64,000 nt of DNA from Herbidospora mongoliensis (GTDB taxonomy: Bacteria; Actinomycetota; Actinomycetes; Streptosporangiales; Streptosporangiaceae), in contig NZ_BBXD01000019.1 in the NCBI RefSeq assembly GCF_001570545.1, positions 267,123-331,122 of the forward strand, in the 5' to 3' direction. Of this stretch, positions 8,469-18,099 are shown one piece after another. The position numbers and the translations under genes were made by a program. Positions within the stretch are counted from its first letter, which is position 1. Each line of letters opens with the position of its first letter. Below the pieces are notes generated by a model. The model did not search any database. It saw only the letters and a list, made by a program, of their open reading frames with translations, and was not told the DNA's origin.

Positions 8469-8498
8469 GAAGGCCGGAGCAGGTATGCCCCGGCCTTC
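8469..8498 (-). terminator. Hairpin after prs
   Basis: GAAGGCCGG (8469-8477) pairs perfectly with CCGGCCTTC (8490-8498) immediately downstream of the prs stop codon. The minus-strand continuation is TTTGT, consistent with an intrinsic terminator. Confidence 0.7.
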
Positions 8499-8501
8499 AG
8501 G

Positions 8502-9479
8502 CTACGAGTCGCCCTCGAACAGGCTCGTCACCGAACCGTCGGTGAACACCTCGGTGATGGCTCGCGCGATCAGCGGCGCGATCGACAGCACGGTCAGCTT
8601 GTCGAAGCGCTGCTCCTCCGAGATCGGCAGCGTGTTCGTCACGATGACCTCAGAGATCGCCGAGTTCTTCAACCGGTCGACCGCCGGATCGGAGAACACC
8701 GCGTGGGTGGCCGCCACGATCACATTGGTCGCACCGTGGTCATAGAGGGCGTCGGCCGCCTTGCAGATCGAACCGCCCGTGTCGATCATGTCGTCGATCA
8801 GAACACAGGTGCGTCCGCGTACCTTACCGACGACCTCGTTCACCTTCACCTGGTTCGCCACGTCAAGATCACGCCGCTTGTGGATGAACGCCACCGGCGT
8901 GCCGAGGGCGTCGGACCACCGCTCCGCCAGCCGCACGCGGCCGGTGTCGGGCGAGACGATCGTCGTCGTCGCCGGGTCGATCTTGTCGCGGAGGTAGTTG
9001 ATCAGGATCGGCATCGCGAACAAGTGGTCGACGGGTCCGTCGAAGAAGCCCTGGATCTGCGAGGTGTGCAGGTCGATGGACATCAGACGGTCGGCGCCGG
9101 CCTGCTTGAACATGTCGGCCATCAACCGGGCCGTGATCGGCTCGCGGCCCCGGCCCTTCTTGTCCTGCCGGGCGTACCCGAAGAAGGGCATGATGACCGT
9201 CACTCGTTTGGCGGACGCTCTCTTCAGCGCGTCCACCATGATCAGCTGTTCCATGATCCACTGATTGATCGGAGCCGTGTGGCTCTGGATCACGAACGCG
9301 TCGCAGCCCCGGACCGACTCCAGGTAGCGTACGTAGATCTCTCCGTTGGCGAAGTCACGCAGGGAGGTCGGGGTGATCTCCACCCCCAGGTTGCGCGCGA
9401 CCTCCTCGGCAAGCTGTGGGTATGCCCGGCCCGAGAAGAACATCAGGTTCTTCTGGCCCATGGTCTGGATCCCGCTCAT
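8502..9479 (-). CDS. prs: Ribose-phosphate pyrophosphokinase
   Basis: Prs makes PRPP from ribose 5-phosphate and ATP for nucleotide, His, Trp and NAD synthesis. The 325-residue protein has the class I motifs FSGRAYPQLAEEVA, FANGEIYVRYLESVRG, the flexible-loop YARQDKK, the metal-site SIDLHTSQIQGFF and the PRPP loop VLIDDMIDTGGSI. The ATG at 9479 has a GGAGGAG site. It lies 63 bases after glmU on the same strand, the conserved actinobacterial glmU-prs order, and is followed by a terminator. Confidence 0.97.
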   Translation of the reverse strand: MSGIQTMGQKNLMFFSGRAYPQLAEEVARNLGVEITPTSLRDFANGEIYVRYLESVRGCDAFVIQSHTAPINQWIMEQLIMVDALKRASAKRVTVIMPFFGYARQDKKGRGREPITARLMADMFKQAGADRLMSIDLHTSQIQGFFDGPVDHLFAMPILINYLRDKIDPATTTIVSPDTGRVRLAERWSDALGTPVAFIHKRRDLDVANQVKVNEVVGKVRGRTCVLIDDMIDTGGSICKAADALYDHGATNVIVAATHAVFSDPAVDRLKNSAISEVIVTNTLPISEEQRFDKLTVLSIAPLIARAITEVFTDGSVTSLFEGDS

Positions 9480-9542
9480 GCGACTTGCTCCTCCTGGCCC
9501 GGGGAAACCGGTGATACGCGGGACTTTCCGCGCCTCGTACTG

Positions 9543-10973
9543 TTATGACCCTGCTTCGAGGGCCCGCTGGGCCGCCTGGGCCGACTTCGTGCCGGTCCGG
9601 CGGCGGATCACCCAGCCCTCGACGTTTCGCTGGCGACCGCGTGCCACGGCCATCGCGCCGGGGGGGACGTCGTTGACGATCACCGAGCCGGCGGCCGTGT
9701 AGGCGCCGTCGCCGATCGTCAGCGGCGCGACGAGCATGGTGTCGCTGCCGACTCGGGCGTGGTCGCCCACGGTCGTGTGGTGCTTGTCCACGCCGTCGTA
9801 GTTGACGAAGACGGTCGCGGCGCCGATGTTGGCGCCCTCGCCGATCGTCGCGTCGCCGACGTAGCTCAGATGGGGCACCTTGGAACCGGTGCCGATGACG
9901 GCGTTCTTGGTCTCGACGTAGGTGCCGATCTTGCCCTTGGCGCCCAGGCGGGTGCCGGGGCGCAGGTAGGCGAAGGGGCCCACCGACGCGCCCTGGCCGA
10001 TCTCGGCCGAGTCGCAGACGGCGTTGCGGACCACGGCGTCCGCACCGACGACGGTGTCGGTCAGGGTGCAGCCGGGGCCGACCTCCGCGCCCGTGCCCAC
10101 GCGGGAAGAACCGTGGAGCTGGGTGCCGGGATGGATGACGGCGTCCGCTTCCAGCCTGACATCGGCGTCGATCCAGGTCGAGGCCGGATCGACGATCGTC
10201 ACACCGTTGATCATGTGTTCGTGGACGATGCGGTCGTTCAGGACCCGCCGGACGAACGCAAGCTGGGCCTTGTTGTTGACGCCCTCGACCTCGACGTGGT
10301 CGGTGGCGACGTGGGCGCCGACGCGGTGACCCTCCTCGCGGAGGATCGACAGCACGTCGGTGAGGTATTCCTCGCCCTGGGAGTTGGCGGTCGAGACGCG
10401 CTTGACGGCATCTGCCAGGAGTGCTCCGTCAAAGGCGTAGACGCCGGAATTCATCTCGTCGATCGCCCGCTGCTCGGGTGTGGCGTCCTTGTGTTCCACG
10501 ATCGCCAGGACCGCCCCGTCGTCACCGCGGACGATCCGGCCGTAGCCGGTCGGGTCGGGCACGTGGGCGGTCAGCACGGTGACGGCGTTGCCGTCGGACG
10601 CGTGCCTCTCCAGGAGCCCGGCCAGAGTGGATCCGCGCAGGAGGGGCGTGTCGCCGTACACGACAAGGACCGTTCCCTCGATGACGCCGACGTTCTCCAG
10701 CACGATCCGCACGGCGTGGCCGGTGCCGTTCTGCTGTTCCTGTACGACCGCCGTCACATCCGGGTAAGCCGACAGATGGCCCTCGACCCGCTCGCGGGCG
10801 TGCCCCACCACCACGATCAACCGGGCGGGTTCGAGCTCTTGAGCGGCGTGCACCATGTGGCCGACGAGCGTGCGCCCGCAGACCTCGTGGAGGACCTTCG
10901 GAGTGGCGGATTTCATCCGGGTGCCCTCACCGGCGGCGAGGACGATGACGGCGGCCGGGCGCGGCGCACTCAC
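9543..10973 (-). CDS. glmU: Bifunctional UDP-N-acetylglucosamine pyrophosphorylase/glucosamine-1-phosphate acetyltransferase
   Basis: GlmU makes UDP-GlcNAc, the precursor of peptidoglycan. From the GTG at 10973 the protein is 476 residues. The uridyltransferase domain comes first, with VLAAGEGTRMKS near 11-22. The left-handed beta-helix acetyltransferase domain (about 255-455) carries hexapeptide repeats and ends in VARGRQRNVEGW. The open frame extends 20 codons further to 11033, but AGGGAG lies about ten bases before 10973 and family members begin near VSAPRPAAV. It probably forms an operon with prs. Confidence 0.95.
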   Translation of the reverse strand: MSAPRPAAVIVLAAGEGTRMKSATPKVLHEVCGRTLVGHMVHAAQELEPARLIVVVGHARERVEGHLSAYPDVTAVVQEQQNGTGHAVRIVLENVGVIEGTVLVVYGDTPLLRGSTLAGLLERHASDGNAVTVLTAHVPDPTGYGRIVRGDDGAVLAIVEHKDATPEQRAIDEMNSGVYAFDGALLADAVKRVSTANSQGEEYLTDVLSILREEGHRVGAHVATDHVEVEGVNNKAQLAFVRRVLNDRIVHEHMINGVTIVDPASTWIDADVRLEADAVIHPGTQLHGSSRVGTGAEVGPGCTLTDTVVGADAVVRNAVCDSAEIGQGASVGPFAYLRPGTRLGAKGKIGTYVETKNAVIGTGSKVPHLSYVGDATIGEGANIGAATVFVNYDGVDKHHTTVGDHARVGSDTMLVAPLTIGDGAYTAAGSVIVNDVPPGAMAVARGRQRNVEGWVIRRRTGTKSAQAAQRALEAGS

Positions 10974-11068
10974 TGTGGGAGCTCCCTCGGATCCGCGAAC
11001 GAAACGGTCAGCTGACGGACGCCGCACGGTCACCCGCGAGACAACGTGAGCTTACCTGAGACGCTAAT

Positions 11069-11144
11069 TGGTTCCGGCGCCTGGACTCGAACCAGGACAA
11101 ACCAACTCCAAAGGTTGGCGGGCTGCCAATTACCCAACGCCGGA
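11069..11144 (-). tRNA. tRNA-Gln (anticodon TTG)
   Basis: On the minus strand the sequence folds as a full cloverleaf. The acceptor stem is TCCGGCG with CGCCGGA, the D arm is GGG...CCC, the anticodon stem is CCAAC/GTTGG around loop CTTTGGA, and the T arm is CCTGG-TTCGAGT-CCAGG. Positions 34-36 read TTG, decoding CAA. The 3' CCA is encoded (11069-11071). Confidence 0.96.
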
Positions 11145-11315
11145 TCGCGACCAAGCTTACCGGGCACGCCCAGGGAAAGGATGCTGGTTGGGACTGACAT
11201 CCGGAACGTGCCACGCCATAGCAGACCAGCGCCTTTTATCGCAAGACAGTTTCGCGCCATGAGATGGACGTCTCCCATACACCTTCTCCCCATTCTCGAC
11301 TTAGGACTTCCTAAC

Positions 11316-11346
11316 TTACGATGGCGTAGGTTACGGTGGCGTAACC
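11316..11346. promoter_or_regulatory. Tandem palindromic operators upstream of the desaturase
   Basis: Two copies of TTACG-RTGG-CGTA lie at 11316-11328 and 11331-11343 with a 15-bp period. The downstream one is extended into the palindrome GGTTAC-GGTGGC-GTAACC (11329-11346). They sit 32-62 bases before the desaturase start, where a repressor would occlude the promoter. The neighbouring TetR gene is the natural candidate. The rest of 11145-11315 shows no gene. Confidence 0.55.
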
Positions 11347-11377
11347 GGACCACTTACCACAGATCGTGAGGTAGTCG

Positions 11378-12325
11378 ATGACCGTAGTCTCCGAGCGCCC
11401 CGGCAGCCCTCAGCAGCCCAAACCCGACATGGACCCCGAGCGGAAGACCACCCCCGAGATCATCAGTTTCGGCATCGTGGTGGGCGCGCCCCTGGTGGCG
11501 CTGGCCATCGCGGTGCCGGCCGCGTGGGCCTGGGGTTGGCTGAGCTGGGTCGACGTCGCCATCGCTTTCGTCTTCTACATGTTCACGGGCCTGGGTGTGA
11601 CGGTCGGATTGCACCGTTACTTCACCCACGGCTCGTTCAAGGCCAAGCGGCCGTTGAAGATCGCCTTGGGCATCGCGGGCTCCATGTCGCTGGAGATGTC
11701 GGTTCTCGACTGGGTGGCCACCCACCGCAAGCACCACAAGTTCTCCGACAAGGAGGGCGACCCGCACTCGCCGTGGCGCTTCGGCACCTCGTTCTGGTCG
11801 GTCTTCAAGGGCCTCATGTACGCCCACATGGGTTGGCTCTTCGAAGCCGAGCGCGCCAACCGCGAGAAGTACGCCCCTGACCTGGTCAAAGACCCCGACA
11901 TCGTGAAGTTCCACAAGCTCTTCCCGGTGCTGGCGATCACGTCCATGGCGCTGCCGGCGATCCTGGGCGGGCTGATCACCTGGTCGTGGCAGGGCGCGGC
12001 GACCGCGTTCTTCTGGGGCACCCTGGTCCGCATCGGCCTGCTCCACCACGTGACCTGGGCGATCAACTCGATCTGCCACGTGTTCGGCGACGAGGCCTTC
12101 GAGTCGCGCGACAAGTCCCGCAACGTCTGGTGGCTGGCGCTGCCCTCGTTCGGCGAGTCGTGGCACAACCTGCACCACTCCGACCCGACCTGCGCGCGGC
12201 ACGGTGTGCTGAAGGGCCAGATCGACCTGAGCGCGGGGACCATCAAGATCTTCGAGCGGTTCGGCTGGGCCTACGACGTGCGCTGGCCGAACGCCGAGCG
12301 GCTGGCGGCGAAACGCGTTGCATAG
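11378..12325 (+). CDS. Acyl-CoA delta-9 fatty acid desaturase
   Basis: The 315-residue membrane protein has the three His boxes of the di-iron stearoyl-CoA desaturase family: HRYFTH (about 85), HRKHHKF (about 119) and WHNLHHSD (about 265). They are separated by two pairs of hydrophobic helices. It inserts a cis double bond into acyl chains and so tunes membrane fluidity. The ATG at 11378 has GTGAGG upstream. A TetR gene follows 45 bases downstream on the same strand, and tandem palindromes precede the gene. The electron donor is not encoded nearby. Confidence 0.92.
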   Translation: MTVVSERPGSPQQPKPDMDPERKTTPEIISFGIVVGAPLVALAIAVPAAWAWGWLSWVDVAIAFVFYMFTGLGVTVGLHRYFTHGSFKAKRPLKIALGIAGSMSLEMSVLDWVATHRKHHKFSDKEGDPHSPWRFGTSFWSVFKGLMYAHMGWLFEAERANREKYAPDLVKDPDIVKFHKLFPVLAITSMALPAILGGLITWSWQGAATAFFWGTLVRIGLLHHVTWAINSICHVFGDEAFESRDKSRNVWWLALPSFGESWHNLHHSDPTCARHGVLKGQIDLSAGTIKIFERFGWAYDVRWPNAERLAAKRVA

Positions 12326-12370
12326 TCAGGGGCCTCACCCAGCACTCCCACAGCCCGCCATTATGGTCCC

Positions 12371-13216
12371 GTGACCGAATCCAGAACCCGCAGGAGAATG
12401 ACGGGCGCGGAGCGGCGCGAGCAGCTGATCCAGATCGGTCGTGCCCTCTTCGCCGAGAAGGGCTTCGACGGCACTTCGGTGGAGGAGATCGCCGCCCACG
12501 CCAGCGTGTCGAAGCCCGTGGTGTACGAACACTTCGGCGGCAAAGAAGGCATCTACGCCGTGGTCATCGACCGCGAGATGCAGCGCCTGCTGACCCTCGT
12601 CACCCAGGCGCTGTCGGCGACCCACGCGAGGGTGAAACTGGAGCGCGCCGCGCTGGCGCTGCTCCAGTACATCGAGGAGAGCAGCGAGGGCTTCCGGATC
12701 CTGGTCCGCGACTCCCACGCCGCCTCCGGCACCGGCACCTTCGCCAGTCTGATCAGCGACATCGCCAGCCAGGTCGAAGACGTTCTGGCCGACGAGTTCG
12801 CAGGCCGGGGCTACGACCCCAAGCTCGCCCCCATGTACGCCCAGATGCTCGTCGGCATGGTCGCCCTGACCGGCCAGTGGTGGCTCGACGTCCGGCGGCC
12901 CAGCCGCGAGGCGGTCGCCGCCCACCTGGTGAACCTGTGCTGGAACGGGCTGAGCGACCTCGATCCGGTGCCCGGCCTCACCAACTCCTCCCGTGGGCTG
13001 GTGCTGGCGCCGCCGTTGCCGCCCGAGCCGCGCACCGACCCCAGAGAGCTCAGCCGTCAGCGCAAGGAGCAGGAGAAGGTCCGGCGCGAGGCCGAGAAGC
13101 AGCGCGACCGCGAGGCCAAGGAGGCCGAGAAGCTCCGGCGCGAGCAGGAGAAGGTCCGCGCCCGCGAGGCCAGGGAGAACGAGAAGCTCGCGCGAACCCG
13201 CGAAAGCGAAGCCTGA
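12371..13216 (+). CDS. TetR-family regulator with long charged C-terminal tail
   Basis: Residues about 10-60 (MTGAERREQLIQIGRALF, then VSKPVVYEHFGGKEGIY) are the TetR helix-turn-helix, and residues 70-205 form the ligand-binding domain. The protein is 281 residues, longer than the usual 190-220. The extra part, about 220-281, is almost pure Arg/Lys/Glu/Ala heptad-like sequence (RKEQEKVRREAEKQRDREAK) and should form a long coiled coil. It follows the desaturase, whose promoter has two palindromes, so control of membrane fatty acid desaturation is the likely job. The start could also be the ATG ten codons further in. Confidence 0.85.
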   Translation: MTESRTRRRMTGAERREQLIQIGRALFAEKGFDGTSVEEIAAHASVSKPVVYEHFGGKEGIYAVVIDREMQRLLTLVTQALSATHARVKLERAALALLQYIEESSEGFRILVRDSHAASGTGTFASLISDIASQVEDVLADEFAGRGYDPKLAPMYAQMLVGMVALTGQWWLDVRRPSREAVAAHLVNLCWNGLSDLDPVPGLTNSSRGLVLAPPLPPEPRTDPRELSRQRKEQEKVRREAEKQRDREAKEAEKLRREQEKVRAREARENEKLARTRESEA

Positions 13217-13263
13217 TTTCCCGAGGCAGACTCGGCTCGAGCTAACGATTTCGTTGCGAGGTA

Positions 13264-13285
13264 GTTAACACGTCGTTCAACAAAC
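13264..13285 (+). promoter_or_regulatory. PHO-box-like direct repeat before ppk
   Basis: GTTAACACGTC (13264-13274) and GTTCAACAAAC (13275-13285) are adjacent 11-base units resembling the Streptomyces PhoP repeat GTTCACC plus four bases (5/7 and 6/7 matches). They end 17 bases before the ppk ATG. In Streptomyces ppk is known to be under PhoR/PhoP control. Confidence 0.45.
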
Positions 13286-13302
13286 TCGGGCATATTCGGG
13301 AC

Positions 13303-15390
13303 ATGTCCGCCGAAATTACCGCGTCCGTCTCCCCGGAGGAGCTACCCCTCCCTCTCGAACGATTCCTCAACCGAGAGGAGAGCTGGCTCCAGTTCAACGA
13401 ACGTGTGCTCGAACTCGCCGAGGACCCCAAGATCCCCCTGCTCGAACGGGTGAGGTTCCTGGCGATCTTCGCGAGCAACCTGGACGAATTCTTCATGGTG
13501 CGGGTCGCGGGCCTGAAACGGCGGATGGCCACCGGACTGCTGCTGAGAGCGCAGAGCGGACTCAAACCCAGTGAAGAGTTGGAGCGCATCAACGGGATCG
13601 CCAACGTCCTGGTGCAGCGCCACTCCGCACTGTTCCACAAGACGATCGTGCCCGAGCTGGTGGAGAAGGGCATCAAGATCGTCCGCTGGGCCGATCTCGG
13701 GCGTGACGAGCGCACCGTGATGCGGAAGTTGTTCCGGGAGCGGATCCGGCCGGTGCTGACGCCGCTGGCCGTCGACCCGTCCCACCCGTTTCCCAATATC
13801 TCCGGGCTTTCGCTGAACCTGGCGGTCACCGTCCGCAACCCCGTCAACGGCAACACGGTGTTCGCCCGGGTGAAGGTGCCCCCGCAGCTCCCCCGGTTCG
13901 TGAAACTGGCGAACGACCGGTTCGTCCCGCTCGAAGACGTCATCGCGGCCCACCTCGGCACGCTCTTCAAGGGCATGGAGATCGTCCAGAACCACGTCTT
14001 CCGGGTCACCCGCAACGAGGACCTCGACGTCGACGAGGACGTCACCGAGAACCTCATGCAGGCGCTGGAGCGCGAACTGCGCCGCCGCAGGTTCGGTTCG
14101 CCGGTCCGCATCGAGGTCGAGGACACCATCTCGCCCGAGGTGCTGGAACTGCTGGTCGAAGAGCTGGGCGTGGCCGACCACGAGATCTACCGGGTGCCGG
14201 GGCCGCTCGACCTGTCGGGCCTGCACACGATCGCCGACCTCGGGCCGACCCACAACCGGGGCGAGCTCAGCTACCGGCCGTTCGTGCCGTCCGAGGTGAT
14301 CCACGCCGACGACGACATCTTCGCGATGCTGCGCGAGCGGGACATCCTGCTGCACCACCCGTACGACAGCTTCTCCACCAGCGTGGGCCGGTTCATCGAG
14401 CAGGCGGCGGCCGACCCCGCGGTGCTGGCGATCAAGCAGACGCTCTACCGGACCTCCGGCAACTCCCCCATCGTGGACTCCCTGATCGACGCGGCCGAGG
14501 CGGGCAAGCAGGTCGTGGTCGTCGTCGAGATCAAGGCCAGGTTCGACGAGCACGCCAACATCTCGTGGGCCAGGAAACTGGAGAAGGCCGGCTGCCACGT
14601 CGTCTACGGCGTGCTCGGCCTGAAGACCCACTGCAAGCTGGCCCTGGTCGTCCGCCAGGAACAGAGCGGCGAACTGCGCCGCTACTGCCACATCGGCACC
14701 GGCAACTACAACCCCAAGACCGCCCGCATGTACGAGGACTTCGGCCTGCTCACCGCCGACCCCCTCGTCGGCGAGGACGTCACCGACCTGTTCATGCACC
14801 TGACCGGCTACTCCAACCACTCGGCGTACCGGCGGCTGCTGGTGGCGCCCCACTCGCTGCGGCACGGCCTGCTGGCCCGCATCGACCGGGAGATCGCCCA
14901 CCACAAGGCGGGCCGGCCGGCGCGGATCCGGATCAAGACCAACTCCCTGGTCGACGAACCCGTGATCGACGCGCTCTACCGCGCCTCGCAGGCCGGTGTG
15001 CCGATCGACCTGTGGGTTCGCGGCATCTGCACGCTCATGCCCGGAGTCCCGGGTTTGTCCGAGACGATCAGGGTCAGAAGTCTTCTGGGGCGCTTCCTGG
15101 AGCACTCCCGCATCTACGAGTTCGGCGGCGGACGGCGGCCCGAGATGTGGATCGGCAGCGCAGACCTCATGCGCCGCAACCTCGACCGAAGGGTGGAGGC
15201 CCTGGTGAAGGTGACCGGCGCGCAGCACCGGTCATACATCGCCGACCTGCTCGACCGCGCGTTCTCCGACGGGACGGACACATGGTGGCTCACCTCAGAT
15301 GGCCGTTGGCTTCGCCAAAGTGGCGGCGCCGATCTTCAGCAGCACCTCATCGGCACACGACGCTGGCGAACCGTGGACGACGGCAAATGA
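13303..15390 (+). CDS. ppk: Polyphosphate kinase 1
   Basis: Ppk1 reversibly polymerises the gamma phosphate of ATP into polyphosphate. The 695-residue protein has the N-terminal domain ([34 protein letters not shown]), the head domain and two C-terminal phospholipase-D-like lobes. The catalytic-His region [17 protein letters not shown] is followed by [19 protein letters not shown], and the second His region is present. Length is normal for the family. Its stop overlaps the next start as ATGA, tying it to the Nudix/phosphatase gene. A PHO-box-like repeat lies in front. Confidence 0.97.
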   Translation: MSAEITASVSPEELPLPLERFLNREESWLQFNERVLELAEDPKIPLLERVRFLAIFASNLDEFFMVRVAGLKRRMATGLLLRAQSGLKPSEELERINGIANVLVQRHSALFHKTIVPELVEKGIKIVRWADLGRDERTVMRKLFRERIRPVLTPLAVDPSHPFPNISGLSLNLAVTVRNPVNGNTVFARVKVPPQLPRFVKLANDRFVPLEDVIAAHLGTLFKGMEIVQNHVFRVTRNEDLDVDEDVTENLMQALERELRRRRFGSPVRIEVEDTISPEVLELLVEELGVADHEIYRVPGPLDLSGLHTIADLGPTHNRGELSYRPFVPSEVIHADDDIFAMLRERDILLHHPYDSFSTSVGRFIEQAAADPAVLAIKQTLYRTSGNSPIVDSLIDAAEAGKQVVVVVEIKARFDEHANISWARKLEKAGCHVVYGVLGLKTHCKLALVVRQEQSGELRRYCHIGTGNYNPKTARMYEDFGLLTADPLVGEDVTDLFMHLTGYSNHSAYRRLLVAPHSLRHGLLARIDREIAHHKAGRPARIRIKTNSLVDEPVIDALYRASQAGVPIDLWVRGICTLMPGVPGLSETIRVRSLLGRFLEHSRIYEFGGGRRPEMWIGSADLMRRNLDRRVEALVKVTGAQHRSYIADLLDRAFSDGTDTWWLTSDGRWLRQSGGADLQQHLIGTRRWRTVDDGK

Positions 15391-16241
15391 CCGACGTGAT
15401 CCACGCCGCCGGCGCCGTCATCTGGCGCGGCGACGAGACCTCCCCCGAGGTCGCGCTCGTGCACCGGCCCAAGTACGACGACTGGTCGTTCCCGAAGGGC
15501 AAGCTCAAATCCGGCGAACACGTCATCGCCGGCGCGCTGCGCGAGGTCCAGGAGGAGACCGGCCTGTCGGTCGTCCTGGGCCGTTCGCTGCCGCCCGTCC
15601 ACTATCTGAAGGACGGCCGCCTCAAGCGGGTCGACTACTGGGCCGCGCGGGTCCGCGCGGAGGGGGAGCTCACCGCGGTCGACGAGGTCGACCAGCTGGT
15701 CTGGCTCCCGCTCGACGAAGCCCGGCGGCGGCTGACCTACGAGTGGGACGCGGGCCTGCTCAGGGCGCTGACGGCGGCCCCGCTGGTGACGGTGCCGCTG
15801 ATCCTGGTGCGGCACGGCCTGGCGGGCAGCCGCTCCGACTGGAAGGGCCACGACGACCGGCGTCCGCTCGACTCCGACGGCACGGCCCAGGCCGAGGTGG
15901 TCGCCCAGGCGCTGACGGCGTACGCGCCGCAGATCCTGGTCAGCTCCCCCAGCAGAAGGTGCACCCAGACGCTCAAGCCCTACGCCGCGGCCGCGGGCCT
16001 GTCGATCCGCAAGGAGAAACTGCTCTCCGAACCCGGCTACGACCCGAAGGACACCCTCCGGCTGGTCCGGAAACTGACCGAGCCGACGGCGGTCTGCAGC
16101 CACGGCAAGGTCCTTCCCGACCTGCTCACCGCCCTGTGCGACGGCCGGATCGGCGACACCCACCTGCGCAAGGGCGGGTTCGCCGTCCTCCATCACGCCG
16201 ACGGCGACCTGATCAGCGTCGACCGCTACGTCACGACGTGA
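15387..16241 (+). CDS. mutT1: Nudix hydrolase/histidine phosphatase fusion (MutT1 type)
   Basis: The 284-residue protein has an N-terminal Nudix domain (about 1-130, with [20 protein letters not shown]) and a C-terminal histidine phosphatase domain (about 138-284, starting [11 protein letters not shown], second His in [10 protein letters not shown]). The mycobacterial MutT1 of the same architecture cleans 8-oxo-GTP and diadenosine polyphosphates. The start ATG at 15387 overlaps the ppk stop, so the two are co-translated, an arrangement also seen near ppk in other actinobacteria. The 3' end overlaps the convergent CYTH/CHAD gene by 11 bases. Confidence 0.9.
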   Translation: MTDVIHAAGAVIWRGDETSPEVALVHRPKYDDWSFPKGKLKSGEHVIAGALREVQEETGLSVVLGRSLPPVHYLKDGRLKRVDYWAARVRAEGELTAVDEVDQLVWLPLDEARRRLTYEWDAGLLRALTAAPLVTVPLILVRHGLAGSRSDWKGHDDRRPLDSDGTAQAEVVAQALTAYAPQILVSSPSRRCTQTLKPYAAAAGLSIRKEKLLSEPGYDPKDTLRLVRKLTEPTAVCSHGKVLPDLLTALCDGRIGDTHLRKGGFAVLHHADGDLISVDRYVTT

Positions 16242-17676
16242 GCTTGGCCCACAACTTGGGGAACTTGGCGCGGGCCCGGTCGGCGGCGGCCCGCTCCAGG
16301 CCGGCCAGCACGCCATAGGTGAAGGTGTCCTCGCCGGCCTCGCGGGCCTTGGCGGCCTCCTTCTCCAAGGTCTCCTGGGCGACCACGCCGTCCTGGTAGA
16401 GGCCCAGCGCCTCCTGGATCGCCTCGGCGCGGGCGGCCTCGTCGGCGAACCCGGCGGCCTCCGCCGTGTAGCGGGCCCGCTTGGCGGCCTTGCGCACGTC
16501 GTGCATGGCGATCTCGCGCTCGTGCGCGTCTTCGATGCTCTGCGCGGTCTCGTGCTTCTTCTCGACCCGGTGCCACTCCTTGGTCACGATCTTGGCCAGC
16601 TCGGAACCGGACTCCCGGGTGGCCTTGCCGGTGAAGGAGTAGGGCGCGTCGAGCGCGTCGAGCAGGGCGAAGTAGCGCTCGCCGTTCATCGCCTCGCGGA
16701 TGCGCTCGTACCCCGCCTCCTCCTGGTGCTTGAGGTCGTCGAGGAGACGGGCCCGGACCGGACCGACGATCAGGTGGCCGTCGAGCCCGTCGAGCTCCCG
16801 GCCGAAGCGGGCCTGGATGACCTCCAGGTCGCGCACCTCGCCGAGCACCTCGCCGAGCCAGCGCAGCTCCTCCTGGAGCGTGTCCGTCTCGGTGACGATC
16901 GAGGAGAACGACTTGAACGCGCTGCGCATCCGCCGGCAGGCCACCCGCGCCTTGTGCACGGCCTCGTCCTCCGCCCGCCGCACCCGGCCGTCCTGGGCGA
17001 TCAGCGCGTCGGTCTGCCGGCGCAGGTAGGCGAAAACCGCGGCGCCGACCGTCCCCTCGGCAGGCGACTGGGGAAGTTTCGGTACGGCTTCGCCCAAGAG
17101 GCGGCCCAATTTGTTCGCGGAGCCGCCGGTAGCCGCCCCCGCCTTGATGACGCGCTTGCCCACCCGCTTCAGCAGCGCCTCGTCACCCTTGACGAGCTCG
17201 ACCTCGACCTCGCGCCACCGTTCGACGCGGGTCGTCTCGCCGTAGACCGTGCCCTTGACACGGTCGTCGGCGACCTCGGCGAGCACCTGCTCCTCGGCGT
17301 CGAGCAACTTGGTCACCGCCCGCTTCGTGTCGAGTTCGGCGACGGGGACGAGTGCCTGGCCCCGGGTGTAGACGAGCACCTGCTCGGCCAGCGTGGGCGG
17401 GACGATCTTGGCACTGCGGGTGAGCGGGAGCTGGATCTCCTGCCGTACACCGGCGGATTTCGGCAGTTTCAGGTGCCAGCCGGAGTCGTCGCCGCCGCGG
17501 CGCCGCCGCAGGGTGATGCCCCGCGCGGCGAGGCGCAGATCGGGAGTGTCAAAGTAGATGGCCACGAGCTGGTGGGACTTGGGCCCACTGGATGCCGAGA
17601 TGCCTTTGACGCCGAGTAGATCGGGCACCACGAACTCGTCTTGGACATCGAACTTGTCCTCGATCTCGATCGCCAC
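16231..17676 (-). CDS. CYTH and CHAD domain protein
   Basis: From the GTG at 17676 the protein is 481 residues. The CYTH domain (about 1-195) begins AIEIEDKFDV, an ExExK variant, and contains the Arg/Lys strands of triphosphate-tunnel enzymes (YFDTPDLRLAARGITLRRRR). The CHAD domain (about 210-470) is helical with conserved His/Arg (HKARVACRRMRSAFKSF) and in other proteins binds polyphosphate granules. Placement next to ppk-mutT1 fits a polyphosphate role. A longer frame begins at 17718, but GGAGGT five bases before 17676 decides the start. Confidence 0.92.
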   Translation of the reverse strand: MAIEIEDKFDVQDEFVVPDLLGVKGISASSGPKSHQLVAIYFDTPDLRLAARGITLRRRRGGDDSGWHLKLPKSAGVRQEIQLPLTRSAKIVPPTLAEQVLVYTRGQALVPVAELDTKRAVTKLLDAEEQVLAEVADDRVKGTVYGETTRVERWREVEVELVKGDEALLKRVGKRVIKAGAATGGSANKLGRLLGEAVPKLPQSPAEGTVGAAVFAYLRRQTDALIAQDGRVRRAEDEAVHKARVACRRMRSAFKSFSSIVTETDTLQEELRWLGEVLGEVRDLEVIQARFGRELDGLDGHLIVGPVRARLLDDLKHQEEAGYERIREAMNGERYFALLDALDAPYSFTGKATRESGSELAKIVTKEWHRVEKKHETAQSIEDAHEREIAMHDVRKAAKRARYTAEAAGFADEAARAEAIQEALGLYQDGVVAQETLEKEAAKAREAGEDTFTYGVLAGLERAAADRARAKFPKLWAKLTS

Positions 17677-17745
17677 TAGCACCTCCAGGTAAACGTGACA
17701 CTGCCGAATTGCGGCCATGATGCCACCTGAAGGTGAACAAATCGC

Positions 17746-18099
17746 CTATCGAGACACGGGCTGGAGAAGTTCTAGACGATTCCCCACGGGATCATGTACG
17801 TAACACCGCAGGTATCCGGGCAGCAGCCGGTCGATCTCGGCCTCGGGGAAGAGCGCGAGGATCTCGTCCAGGTCCCGGACCAGCAGCGCCAAGTGCGCCT
17901 TCCTGGCGGCCCGGAAGCCCTCCTCGACACCGAGATGAAGCTCGACACCTCCTCCACCGAACCACGCGCCCCCGCGCTTGGCCAATTCCGCCGGCTTGGT
18001 GATCTCGGTCATACCGAGACGCCCGCAATAGAAGGCGCGCAATTCGTCTTCGCGGCCGGGAGGGGTGGCGAGTTGCGCGTGGTGAATGCCGGTGATCAT
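17746..18099 (-). CDS. VOC-family (glyoxalase-like) protein
   Basis: The 117-residue protein begins MITGIHHAQLATPPGREDEL and shows the beta-alpha-beta-beta-beta repeats of the vicinal oxygen chelate fold. A metal-type His lies near residue 7 and GGVELHLGVEEGF is near 50. Function inside the family (lyase, dioxygenase or resistance protein) is not evident. Its ATG overlaps the stop of tam by ATGA, so it is the second gene of the tam operon. Confidence 0.8.
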   Translation of the reverse strand: MITGIHHAQLATPPGREDELRAFYCGRLGMTEITKPAELAKRGGAWFGGGGVELHLGVEEGFRAARKAHLALLVRDLDEILALFPEAEIDRLLPGYLRCYVHDPVGNRLELLQPVSR

